DNA of 64,000 bases from Spongiactinospora sp. TRM90649 (GTDB taxonomy: Bacteria > Actinomycetota > Actinomycetes > Streptosporangiales > Streptosporangiaceae), in NCBI RefSeq assembly GCF_029382225.1, contig NZ_JARLTC010000020.1, positions 124,001 through 188,000 on the forward strand. Reading direction: 5' to 3'. Shown piece after piece: positions 43,489 through 51,560 of the stretch (positions are counted from its first letter, which is position 1; every line of letters starts with the position of its first letter). Position numbers and translations under genes: made by a program. The notes beneath the pieces were generated by a model. That model was not told the origin of the DNA and made no database searches. It worked only from the letters and a program-made list of their open reading frames with translations.

Positions 43489-44397
43489 ATGCGAGCGTTC
43501 CTCCTTCCCTTCCTGATCGCGACGGCCCTCGCCGCACAGCTCGTCCCCGCGCACTCATCCGTCCGTGCCGCGGACGTCTCCATCGACCTCTGCGTCACGG
43601 CCGGGACTTTGCCGCTGCCGGGAGCCGCGAACGCGGATGTCTGGGGGTTCAGCCGGTCGGACGGCGAGTGCGCGGGGGCGGCCCCCTCGGTCCCCGGTCC
43701 TGTGCTCACCGTGGACCAGGGGGACGCGGTCTCCCTGACCATCCGCAACACGCTGGCGACGCCGGTGACCCTGGAGATCCCCGGGATCGCCGTGCGGGGC
43801 GGGCCGCGGATCACCGCGCCGGGCGGCGGCACGGCCACCGCGACCTTCACCGCCGCCGCGCCCGGCACCTACCTGTACCAGGGCGTGGAGCGCCAGCTCC
43901 CGATGGGTCTGTACGGCGCGCTGGTCGTGCGCCCGCCCACCCCTGGCCGCGCCTACGAGCAGGCGTCCACGGCCTACGACCGTGAGGCCGTGCTGGTGCT
44001 GTCGGCCGTCGATCCGGCGTTCAACGCGGCCCCGGCGACCGCTGATCTGTCCGGATACGCGCCCACCCACTGGCTGATCAACGGGAAGGCATACCCGGAG
44101 ACCGCGCCCGTGCGCGGCGGCGCACCCGGCTCGCGGCTGCTGGTGCGCTACCTCAACGCCGGGTTCGACCACACGTCGATGCGCCTGCTCGGCGCGTACG
44201 CGCGGGTCCTCGCACGGGACGCGTTCCCGCTGGCCGCCCCCTTCGACGCGACGTCCGAGACGATCGCGGCCGGGGCCACCGAGGACGTGCTGATCACCAT
44301 GCCGGACGGCCGGCTCGCCCTCTACAACCGGCAGCTCCACCTCGCCAACGGCGGCACGGCGCCGGGCGGCATGATGACCTTCGTCGAGCCGTCGTGA
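43489..44397 (+). CDS. ligand-poor cupredoxin-fold exported protein
   Basis: A 302-residue protein with a signal peptide (FLIATALAAQLVPAHS). Two cupredoxin-like domains are visible (VLTVDQGDAVSLTIRNTLAT, PGTYLYQGVERQLPMGLYGA; then LVRYLNAGFDHTSMRLLGAYA, LALYNRQLHLANGG), but no H-x-H or HCH copper ligands. It resembles the non-catalytic domains of halves A and B and probably completes a multi-subunit oxidase. It starts 7 bases after half B and overlaps the next gene (GTGA). Confidence 0.65.
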   Translation: MRAFLLPFLIATALAAQLVPAHSSVRAADVSIDLCVTAGTLPLPGAANADVWGFSRSDGECAGAAPSVPGPVLTVDQGDAVSLTIRNTLATPVTLEIPGIAVRGGPRITAPGGGTATATFTAAAPGTYLYQGVERQLPMGLYGALVVRPPTPGRAYEQASTAYDREAVLVLSAVDPAFNAAPATADLSGYAPTHWLINGKAYPETAPVRGGAPGSRLLVRYLNAGFDHTSMRLLGAYARVLARDAFPLAAPFDATSETIAAGATEDVLITMPDGRLALYNRQLHLANGGTAPGGMMTFVEPS

Positions 44398-44873
44398 TCC
44401 GCCCCGCCCGCGCGGCCGTGGCAGCCGCGCTCGTGCTGGGGGTGCCCTCGGCGCTGCCCGCGTTCCCCGTGCCGGCGGCGGCCCCGATCCGGGCGGCGCC
44501 GGCGGCGGGGCCGGGGGCGGTGCTCGCGCGTCCCGTGGTCGAGGCGGGGGAACTGCCGGACCGGGTCGGGGTGCGGATCGTGCGGGTCGCCGTCAGCGGT
44601 GACGGCGGGCTGGTCGATCTGCGGTTCCGGGTCGTGGACATCGCGCGGGCGCACGGTGGCGTGCACGATCCGGCGAGGCCGCCCGCGCTGGTCGAAGAGG
44701 CCACCGGGGTCGTGGTCAAGGACATGCTGATGGGGCACCAGCACACCGGGACCTTCCAGCGGGAGGCCACCTACTACCTGGTGTTCAACAACCCGGGCAA
44801 CCGGCTGCGGCGGGGGAGCAGGGTGAGCGTGCTGCTGGGGAACGCGCGGGTGCGCGGTGTCACGGTTTCGTAG
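44394..44873 (+). CDS. small exported protein with M-x-M-x-H-x-H motif, possible copper carrier
   Basis: A 159-residue protein with an Ala-rich signal peptide ending near residue 25-30. The mature part has LVDLRFRVVD, then MLMGHQH (111-117), a candidate Met/His copper site, followed by YYLVFNNPGNRLRRGSRVSVLLGNARV. Its place directly after the oxidase genes suggests copper delivery or storage for them. No family name is assigned. Confidence 0.55.
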   Translation: MIRPARAAVAAALVLGVPSALPAFPVPAAAPIRAAPAAGPGAVLARPVVEAGELPDRVGVRIVRVAVSGDGGLVDLRFRVVDIARAHGGVHDPARPPALVEEATGVVVKDMLMGHQHTGTFQREATYYLVFNNPGNRLRRGSRVSVLLGNARVRGVTVS

Positions 44874-46164
44874 CGGGGGCGGGCGGTGGGCGCTGGCCGC
44901 GCTCTGCCTGCTCGCGCCCGCCGTCCGGCCGCAGGTCCCGGCGGAGCGGGCCGTCATCGTGCTGCTGAAGGACCAGCCGGACCCGCGCGGCCTGGCCGGG
45001 TACGGCGGGGCGGCGGCCGAGCGCGCGCTGCGGTCCCACGCGGAGCGGGCGCAGCGGGACCTGCTGCGGCTGCTCGCCGCGCGGCGGGCGCGTGCCGTCG
45101 AGCCGCTGTGGATCCTGAACGGGCTGGCGGTCACGGCCGGGCCGTCCGTGCTCGCCGAGCTGGCCGCCCGCCAGGACGTCGGCGCGATCGTGCCGGAGCG
45201 CGTGGTGCGCGCGCCCGCCCTGGCGGCAGGGGTGGCAGAGGCCCCGCCCGAGCCCGGCGTGGCGCTGACCGGCGCGCCCGAGCTGTGGCGGCTCGGGCCA
45301 CGCGGGCGGGGCGCGGTCGTCGCCGCGCTCGACACCGGCGTGGACGCCTCCCACCCGGACCTGGCGAGCCGCTACCGGGGCCGCCCGCACGACTGGTACG
45401 ACGCCACCGGACGGCACCCGTCGGGGCCGATCGACGTCAGCGGCCACGGGACGGCCGTGATGGGCGTGATGGTCGCGGGCGAGCACGGCGGCACCGCCGT
45501 CGGCATGGCCCCGGAGGCCGTCTGGATCGCCGCGCGGATCTTCAATGAGCGCGGGATCGCCACCTCGGCCGGCATCCTGCGGGCCATGCAGTGGGCGCTC
45601 GACCCGGACGGCGACCCCGCCACCCCCGACCGGCCCGACGTGCTGAACAATTCCTGGACCGCCTCCGTCACCGGCTGCCTGCCGGAGTTCGGCCTCGCCC
45701 TGCGGACCCTGCGGGCCGCCGGGATCCTCCCCGTGTTCGCCGCGGGCAACCAAGGCCCGGACCCCGGCAGCGTCCGCGCGCCCGCCGACGACCCCTCGGC
45801 CTTCGCCGTGGGCGCGGCCGACCACGCCGACCGGATCGACGAGGCCAGCGGGCGCGGCCCCTCCCCGTGCACCGGCGATGTGGCCCCGCGTCTGGTCGCG
45901 CCGGGGGTGAACGTCCGCACGACCGACCTGTACGGGGACTACGTCATCGCCTCGGGCACCTCGCTGGCCGCCCCGCACGTGTCGGGGGCGGTCGCGCTGC
46001 TGCGCGGCGCCTTCCCCGGCCTGGGCCCCGGCACCCTGGTCACCGCGCTCGAACAGGGCGCCGCGCCGCTGGGACCGCCCGGCCCCGACGACGACGGAGG
46101 CCACGGACGGCTCGACGTCGCCGCCGCCTATCGATGGCTCGGAGGCGAAGGGCGGGTGCGGTGA
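44857..46164 (+). CDS. S8 subtilisin-family serine protease, exported
   Basis: A 435-residue subtilase with a complete triad: Asp159 (AALDTGVDASHPDL), His197 (SGHGTAVMGVMVAG) and Ser369 (SGTSLAAPHVSGA), plus the oxyanion Asn region NNSW. Residues 30-115 look like an I9-type propeptide, so the enzyme is probably made as a zymogen. An N-terminal hydrophobic segment (WALAALCLLAPAV) directs export. GTG 44857 overlaps the preceding gene by 17 bases. As last gene of the oxidase operon it may mature the operon's exported proteins. Confidence 0.85.
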   Translation: MSRFRSGGGRWALAALCLLAPAVRPQVPAERAVIVLLKDQPDPRGLAGYGGAAAERALRSHAERAQRDLLRLLAARRARAVEPLWILNGLAVTAGPSVLAELAARQDVGAIVPERVVRAPALAAGVAEAPPEPGVALTGAPELWRLGPRGRGAVVAALDTGVDASHPDLASRYRGRPHDWYDATGRHPSGPIDVSGHGTAVMGVMVAGEHGGTAVGMAPEAVWIAARIFNERGIATSAGILRAMQWALDPDGDPATPDRPDVLNNSWTASVTGCLPEFGLALRTLRAAGILPVFAAGNQGPDPGSVRAPADDPSAFAVGAADHADRIDEASGRGPSPCTGDVAPRLVAPGVNVRTTDLYGDYVIASGTSLAAPHVSGAVALLRGAFPGLGPGTLVTALEQGAAPLGPPGPDDDGGHGRLDVAAAYRWLGGEGRVR

Positions 46165-46189
46165 GCGGCGATCTCCTAGAGTGGGGATC

Positions 46190-47092
46190 ATGTTGGCTGA
46201 GATCGAGCGAGCCGCCGATCGGATCGGGCCGGCCGTGCTGCGTACCCCCCTCGTCCGTGCCGGGGACCTGTGGCTGAAGGCGGAGAGCCTGCAGCGGGTG
46301 GGGTCGTTCAAGATCCGGGGGGCGACCAACGCGGTCATGGCGTTGCGCCCGCGCGGTGTCGTCACCCACTCGTCGGGCAACCACGGGCAGGCCCTCGCCT
46401 ACGCGGCGCGGGAGGCGGGAATCGAGTGCGTGGTCGTCGTGCCGGAGGGCACCCCGTCCGTGAAGATGGAGGCGATCAAGGCGTGGGGGGCCGAGCTGGC
46501 CGTGGTCCCGCGCGGTGACCGGCACTCCGCCGCCGCCGAGGTGGCCGCCGGGCGCGACCTCACCCTGATCCCGCCGTACGACCATCCGCTGGTGGTCGCG
46601 GGCCAGGGCACGATCGGCCTGGAGATCCTGCGCGACCTGCCCGACGTCGAGGTGGTGCTGGTACCGGTCAGCGGCGGCGGGCTCGCGTCCGGCATAGCCG
46701 CCGCCGTCAAGTCGCTCGCCTCCGGGGTGAAGGTGCTGGGGGTGGAGCCGGAGCTGGCCGCCGACACGGCCGAGAGCCTGGCGGTGGGCCACCTGGTGCG
46801 GTGGGACGACGAACGCCGGTTCCGCACCATCGCCGACGGCCTGCGCGCCGAGCCGTCCGAGCTGACCTTCGGCCTGCTGCGCGACCACCTGGACGGCATG
46901 CTCACGGTGACCGAGGACGAGATCCGGGCGGCGATGCGCCACCTGGCGCGCCGCGCCCGGTTGGTCGCCGAGCCCAGCGGCGCGGTGGCGACGGCGGCCT
47001 ACCTGTCGGGACGCGCCCCGCGCGGGCGCACGGTGGCCGTGGTGTCGGGCGGGAACGTCGATCCCGCCCTGTTCAGCGAGGTCCTCGCCTGA
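46190..47092 (+). CDS. PLP-dependent serine/threonine dehydratase-like enzyme
   Basis: A 300-residue fold-type II PLP enzyme resembling threonine dehydratase, serine racemase and serine dehydratase. The Schiff-base Lys is Lys41 in GSFKIRGA. The substrate-carboxylate loop is SSGNHGQA and the phosphate-binding loop is SGGGLASG. No C-terminal ACT domain is present, so it is not the isoleucine-regulated biosynthetic form. It starts 25 bases after the subtilase stop and may be read through from the operon, with an unrelated metabolic role. Confidence 0.85.
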   Translation: MLAEIERAADRIGPAVLRTPLVRAGDLWLKAESLQRVGSFKIRGATNAVMALRPRGVVTHSSGNHGQALAYAAREAGIECVVVVPEGTPSVKMEAIKAWGAELAVVPRGDRHSAAAEVAAGRDLTLIPPYDHPLVVAGQGTIGLEILRDLPDVEVVLVPVSGGGLASGIAAAVKSLASGVKVLGVEPELAADTAESLAVGHLVRWDDERRFRTIADGLRAEPSELTFGLLRDHLDGMLTVTEDEIRAAMRHLARRARLVAEPSGAVATAAYLSGRAPRGRTVAVVSGGNVDPALFSEVLA

Positions 47093-47098
47093 TCGGGG

Positions 47099-47770
47099 TC
47101 ACGACGCCCCGCCCGGCCCCGGCGTGACCAGCCCCGACTCGTAGGCGTGCACCACGAGCTGGGCGCGGTCGCGCGCCCCCAGCTTGGTCATCGACCGGCT
47201 CACGTGGGTCTTGGCGGTGGCGTAGCTGATCACCAGGTGCGCGGCGATCTCGTCGTTCGACATGCCGGAGGCCACCAGCCGGACCACCTCGCGCTCGCGC
47301 TGGGTGAGCCGGTCCATGGCGGGGGAGGCCACCGGGCGCGGCGGGGTGGAGACGTACTCCTCGATCAGCCGCCGGGTCACGGCGGGCGACAGCAGCGCGT
47401 CGCCTCGCGCCGCCACCCGGACCGAGCGCAGCAGGTCCTCGGGCTCGATGTCCTTGAGCAGGAACCCGCACGCCCCGGCTCGCAGCGCGGCGAACACGTA
47501 CTCGTCCAGCGCGTAGTTGGTGAGGATCACCACCCGCAGGTCGTTCAGCGCGGGGTCGGCCACGATCCGCCGGGTGGCGGCGATGCCGTCCAGCAGCGGC
47601 ATCCGCACGTCGAGCAGCGCCACGTCGGGGGCGGTCTCGCGGGCCCGCTCGATCGCCGCGGCGCCGTCGCCCGCCTCGGCCACCACCTCGATGTCGGGCT
47701 CGGAGTCGAGCAGCGCGCGGAACCCGGCGCGGATCAGCGGCTGGTCGTCGGCCAGCAGCACCCTGATCAC
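47099..47770 (-). CDS. NarL/FixJ-family response regulator
   Basis: A 223-residue regulator. The receiver has VLLADDQPLIRAGF, phosphoacceptor Asp in PDVALLDVRMPLLDG, Thr/Lys switch residues VVILTNYALDEY and GFLLKDIEPEDLL. The C-terminal LuxR-type HTH is LTQREREVVRLVASGMSNDE, then ISYATAKTHVSRSMTKLGARDR. Its GTG start overlaps the stop of the upstream kinase by four bases. The likely target is the pair of palindromes at 48992-49051. Confidence 0.9.
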   Translation of the reverse strand: MIRVLLADDQPLIRAGFRALLDSEPDIEVVAEAGDGAAAIERARETAPDVALLDVRMPLLDGIAATRRIVADPALNDLRVVILTNYALDEYVFAALRAGACGFLLKDIEPEDLLRSVRVAARGDALLSPAVTRRLIEEYVSTPPRPVASPAMDRLTQREREVVRLVASGMSNDEIAAHLVISYATAKTHVSRSMTKLGARDRAQLVVHAYESGLVTPGPGGAS

Positions 47771-48933
47771 GCGGAGGCCCCGGTCAGCGAGCCGACGCGA
47801 GACGGGCCGCCGAGGGGCAGTTCCGCCCGCACGGTGAAGCCGCCGCCGGGGACGGGCTCCGCCGTGAGCGTGCCCCCGGCGGCCACGGCCCGCTCGCGCA
47901 TCCCGATCAGGCCCATCCCGCCGCCCGTCACCTGGACGGCCTCGCCGGTGCCCGAGTCGTCCACCCGCAGCACGAGGGTGTCGTCGCGGTAGTCGGTGGT
48001 CACCGTCACGCCGGTGCTCCCGGCGTGCCGCAGCACGTTGGTCAGCGCCTCCTGCAGGATGCGGTACGCGGCGCGGTCCAGGGCGGGCGGCAGCGGCCTG
48101 GGCGTGCCGTGCTCGCGGGCCGTCACGGTGAGCCCGGCCGACTCGGCCCGCGCCAGCAGGCGGGGCAGCGCGGACATGCCCGCCGCCGGGCCGTCCGGGT
48201 CGGCCTGCCGCAGCACGCCGAGCGTGGCGCGCAGCTCCCGCATGGCCTCCCGGCCCGACTCCCTGATCGCGTCCAGCGCTTCGCGGGTGCGCGCCGGGTC
48301 GCGGTCGATGAGGTGCGCGGCCACGCCCGCCTGCACGTTGACGACGGAGATGCTGTGGGTGAGCGCGTCGTGCAGCTCCTGGGCGATCCACAGGCGCTCG
48401 TCGGCCGCGCGCCGCAGCGCCGCCTCCTCCTTGGTGCGCTCGGCCTCGGCGAGCCGCCGCTCGACCTCCCGCAGGTAGGCCCGCCGGTTGCGGACCACCT
48501 CGCCGATCACCACCATCGCCACCAGCCAGCCGCTGAGCAGGTTGAAGCCGTCGCCGGGCGCGGGATCGGCGGAGTCCAGCGCGATCAGGCCGTAGACGCC
48601 TGCGGCCATGGCCAGGGCCAGCGCGATCGCCTGGCGGCGCCGCCCGAGGGTGGCCACGGTGTAGATCGAGATCAGCGCGGGGGCGGCGGCGAAGACCCCG
48701 GGGTAGAAGGCCGCGTAGTAGCCGACGCCGCAGGCGATCGCGACGACCCCCGCCGCGAACGGGGTCCTGCGCCGCAGCGTGAGGGCCAGCGAGGCGAGCG
48801 TGATCAGCAACAGCCCGGCCGTGTCCAGCGGCCGCTCGGCGTGACCCGAGTACGACAGGCCCGCGTAGGTGCCCCCGACGATCCCGCTCAGGGTGACGAC
48901 GGCCAGGATCGCGTCGGCCTTCAATCCGGTCAT
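47767..48933 (-). CDS. NarL-type sensor histidine kinase
   Basis: A 388-residue HisKA_3 kinase from ATG 48933; the longer frame to 49257 crosses the intergenic palindromes and is rejected. About five transmembrane helices lie in residues 1-150. The dimerisation motif is RLWIAQELHDALTHSISVVN and the ATPase domain has ILQEALTNVLRHAG, VDDSGTGE and GGGMGLIGMRERAVAAGG. It pairs with the overlapping NarL-type regulator. Confidence 0.9.
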   Translation of the reverse strand: MTGLKADAILAVVTLSGIVGGTYAGLSYSGHAERPLDTAGLLLITLASLALTLRRRTPFAAGVVAIACGVGYYAAFYPGVFAAAPALISIYTVATLGRRRQAIALALAMAAGVYGLIALDSADPAPGDGFNLLSGWLVAMVVIGEVVRNRRAYLREVERRLAEAERTKEEAALRRAADERLWIAQELHDALTHSISVVNVQAGVAAHLIDRDPARTREALDAIRESGREAMRELRATLGVLRQADPDGPAAGMSALPRLLARAESAGLTVTAREHGTPRPLPPALDRAAYRILQEALTNVLRHAGSTGVTVTTDYRDDTLVLRVDDSGTGEAVQVTGGGMGLIGMRERAVAAGGTLTAEPVPGGGFTVRAELPLGGPSRVGSLTGASA

Positions 48934-48991
48934 GCCTGTCACGCTAGACGATGGCCCTGGGCGCGCCGACCTGCGGGAAGTGGACTCGGGA

Positions 48992-49051
48992 CGTACTCCC
49001 CGGGGAGTACGCGCGGCCTGCGCGGCCTCCGCGTACGCCCGGGGGAGTACG
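48992..49051. promoter_or_regulatory. two palindromes 40 bp apart, candidate operator
   Basis: CGTACTCCCC followed directly by its exact reverse complement forms a perfect 20-bp palindrome at 48992-49011. A second copy at 49032-49051 keeps the right arm GGGGAGTACG and differs in the left arm at two positions. The centres are 40 bp apart, nearly four helical turns, so two dimers would sit on one face. The pair lies between the divergent kinase gene (start 48933) and the membrane-protein/oxidase genes (start 49112). The adjacent NarL-type regulator is the likely binder, by inference. Confidence 0.7.
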
Positions 49052-49111
49052 CCGGAGGCCGCCTCCACGGCGGACGACCGGACGGGGGCGTCCCGCCCAG
49101 CATGGACGCCC

Positions 49112-49522
49112 ATGAAGGCAGTGAACCCTCTCCGCCCGCCGGGCGCACGGCGGCCCCGGCTCGCCTGGTCGTTGCGCGTGCTCGTCACCACCCACCTGGC
49201 CGGGGTGCTCGCCCAGGCCGCGCTGGCCGGGATGTTCGTCACCGGCGACGTGGGCATGCTGGCCGCTCACCGGGACAACGCGGTGGTCACCCACGTGCTC
49301 ACGTTCTCGATGACGGTCGCCGCCGTGCTCGTGTGGCGTCCGGCGCGCGGCCCGGCCTGGCCCGCCTGGACGGGCGGCGGGCTGATCGTCGCGGAGAACG
49401 TCCAGATCGTGCTCGGGCAGGAGAGGATCCTCGGCCTGCACATGCCGCTCGGCATGCTGATCTTCGGGGTGTCGGCGGTGCTGACCGTGTGGGCCTGGCG
49501 CTGGACCGGGGCGGCGCGGTGA
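49112..49522 (+). CDS. four-helix membrane protein coupled to a multicopper oxidase
   Basis: A 136-residue protein from ATG 49112 with a basic N-terminus and four hydrophobic segments (LRVLVTTHLAGVLAQAALAG, VVTHVLTFSMTVAAVLVW, GLIVAENVQIVLGQ, PLGMLIFGVSAVLTVWAW). His residues occur in or near the helices (TTHLAG, VTHVL, LHMPLG). Its stop overlaps the oxidase start (GTGA), so it is probably a membrane partner of that oxidase. Function unknown. Confidence 0.75.
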   Translation: MKAVNPLRPPGARRPRLAWSLRVLVTTHLAGVLAQAALAGMFVTGDVGMLAAHRDNAVVTHVLTFSMTVAAVLVWRPARGPAWPAWTGGGLIVAENVQIVLGQERILGLHMPLGMLIFGVSAVLTVWAWRWTGAAR

Positions 49523-51045
49523 TCGGGCGCAGGCGTTTCCTGGCCGCCACGGGGCTGACCGGGCTCGCGGCGCTCACCGGGTGCGGCCCGCTGACCGCCG
49601 AGGTGGCGGGCCTGCCCCTGCCCAGCGCGCTGCCGCCGCCCCGGCCGTTCGCGGTGCCGCTGCCGATCCCGCCGGTCGCCCGCCCGGTGCGGCCCGGCCA
49701 CTACGAGGTCACCCAGCGGGCCGCCAAGGTGGAGATCGTCCCCGGGACGACCACCGAGATCTGGGGATTCGACGGGCACTTCCCCGGCCCGACCTTCGAC
49801 CTGCGGCGGGGCGAGGCCGCCACGGTCAGAGTCCGCAACGAGCTGCCCGTGCCCACCTCGACGCACCTGCACGGCGGGGTCACCCCGCCGGACTCCGACG
49901 GATACCCGACCGACCTGGTGGTGCCCGTCGGGCGGACCCTGCCGCGCGGCGCCCACCACGGCATGGGCGGGCCGGTCGAGCCCACCGCCCACCCCGGGGC
50001 CAAGGACTACCGCTATCCGGTGGAGCAGCGGGCGGCCACGCTCTGGTACCACGACCACCGGATGGACTTCACCGGCCCGCAGGTGTGGCGGGGGCTGGCC
50101 GGGTTCGCGCTGATCCGCGACGACGAGGACGACGCGCTGCCGCTGCCGCGCGGGGATCGCGACATCCCGCTGATGATCTGCGACCGGTCGTTCGAGGAGG
50201 ACGGCTCGTTCGCCTACCCGTCGCTGGATCCGACCCTGGTCGGCGAGCCGGGGGTGCGCGGGGCGTACATGGCGGGCGTCGAGGGCGACGTGATCCTGGT
50301 CAACGGCGCTCCCTGGCCGGTGTGCGAGGTGGTGGGCGCGCGCCACCGGCTGCGGCTGCTCAACGCCTCCAACGCCCGCCGCTACCGGCTGGAGCTGCGC
50401 CCCGGCGGCCGGTTCGTGCAGGTCGGCGGCGACCTCGGGCTGCTGGCCGCGCCGGTGGCCCACGACGCGCTGGTCATCTCGCCCGGCGAGCGGTTCGACG
50501 TGGTCGTGGACTTCTCCGCCTACCGGCCGGGCACCGAGGTGACGCTGGTCAACACGCTGGGGGACGGCCCGGCGCGGAACGTGCTGCGGTTCCGCGTCAC
50601 GCGGGCGGTGCGCGACGACGCCCGGGTGCCGCGCCGGCTGGCGTCCGTGCGCCCGGCCGAGCGGGCGGCGGCGGTCACGACCAGGGTCTTCGACTTCCGC
50701 CGCTCGGGCCAAGGACCGGCCTCGGCCTGGACGGTGAACGGCGTGCCGTACCGGCCGGGGCGCACCCTGGCCAGGCCCCGCCTGGGAACGGCGGAGGTGT
50801 GGCGGTTCGCGAGCGACTTCCACCATCCGGTGCACGTGCACCTGGCGCACTTCCAGGTGCTCTCGCGCGGCGGACGCCCGCCCCGCGCGAGCGACGCCGG
50901 GTGGAAGGACACCGTGGACGTCAGGCCCTACGAGGTGGTGGAGGCGCTGGTGCGCTTCGAGGGCCACCGGGGCCGGTACATGACGCACTGCCACAACCTG
51001 GAGCACGAGGACATGGCGATGATGGCGGACTTCGAGGTGGTCTGA
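49519..51045 (+). CDS. multicopper oxidase (CotA/CueO/bilirubin-oxidase-like), Tat lipoprotein
   Basis: A 508-residue complete three-domain oxidase. The N-terminus has a twin-arginine motif (RRRFLAATG) followed by a lipobox (LAALTGC), so the folded protein is exported by Tat and lipid-anchored. All four copper motifs are present: HLHGG, WYHDH, HPVHVHLAHF and HCHNLEHEDMAMM, giving type 1 Cys and Met and the trinuclear histidines. It oxidises small substrates or metal ions with reduction of oxygen to water; CueO-like copper tolerance is one possible role. The start at GTG 49519 is coupled to the membrane-protein gene. Confidence 0.92.
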   Translation: MIGRRRFLAATGLTGLAALTGCGPLTAEVAGLPLPSALPPPRPFAVPLPIPPVARPVRPGHYEVTQRAAKVEIVPGTTTEIWGFDGHFPGPTFDLRRGEAATVRVRNELPVPTSTHLHGGVTPPDSDGYPTDLVVPVGRTLPRGAHHGMGGPVEPTAHPGAKDYRYPVEQRAATLWYHDHRMDFTGPQVWRGLAGFALIRDDEDDALPLPRGDRDIPLMICDRSFEEDGSFAYPSLDPTLVGEPGVRGAYMAGVEGDVILVNGAPWPVCEVVGARHRLRLLNASNARRYRLELRPGGRFVQVGGDLGLLAAPVAHDALVISPGERFDVVVDFSAYRPGTEVTLVNTLGDGPARNVLRFRVTRAVRDDARVPRRLASVRPAERAAAVTTRVFDFRRSGQGPASAWTVNGVPYRPGRTLARPRLGTAEVWRFASDFHHPVHVHLAHFQVLSRGGRPPRASDAGWKDTVDVRPYEVVEALVRFEGHRGRYMTHCHNLEHEDMAMMADFEVV

Positions 51046-51144
51046 GGGCGCGTGTTCATCAATGAGCAGATTCCGGATGGTCGATACGTGATCCCCCAGG
51101 CTGATGGCCCACCGGCCTGACCAACGCGCAGGGGAGTCGGTTAC

Positions 51145-51512
51145 GTGCCACCCTTCGACATCCAGTACGAGGCGCTCGACCGGTGCCGGGGCGCGATGGG
51201 CAACCGGGCCAAGGACTTCGGCGAGCCGGCGGGCGACGCACGTCGGCTCGCTCCGCGCGCGGCCATTCCGAGAAGCGGCCCGGCCGGATCAAGATCGGCG
51301 ACACCACGGCGGACGGCTACCAGAAGAGCGGCAGGCCGATCATCGGCCCGCCCCGGCCGGGCGACATCGTGTTCTTCGGCCGGCCGCCCACCCACTGCGG
51401 CATCTACGTCGGCGACGGCAAGATGATCAATGCCCCGCACTCCGGGGCGGTCGTCAGAGTGGACGAGATCGGCGGACGGCGCGGGGCCATCACCTATCGC
51501 CGCTTCGACTAA
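51145..51512 (+). pseudogene. truncated, frameshifted WXG / NlpC-P60 gene
   Basis: GTG 51145 with AGGGGAG 8 bases upstream begins a helical WXG-like N-terminus (PPFDIQYEALDRCRGAMG). From about 51290 the sense shifts to another frame, encoding the C-terminal part of an NlpC/P60 peptidase: PPRPGDIVFFGR, HCGIYVGDGKMINAPHSG and a stop at 51512. The catalytic Cys region (D-C-S-G-L type) between them is gone. An internal deletion with a frame change has made this a pseudogene of a cell-wall peptidase. Confidence 0.75.
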
Positions 51513-51560
51513 GGCGAAATCAGTTCTATTCGTCCGGGCCCGCCGCTAGATTCTCCTTTC

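Noticed and set aside
48025..51045. Single rightward frame of 1,006 codons ending in the multicopper oxidase
   Set aside because: The first 500 codons are antisense to the kinase and run through the palindromes. The oxidase begins at GTG 49519 with its own Tat signal, coupled to the preceding gene.
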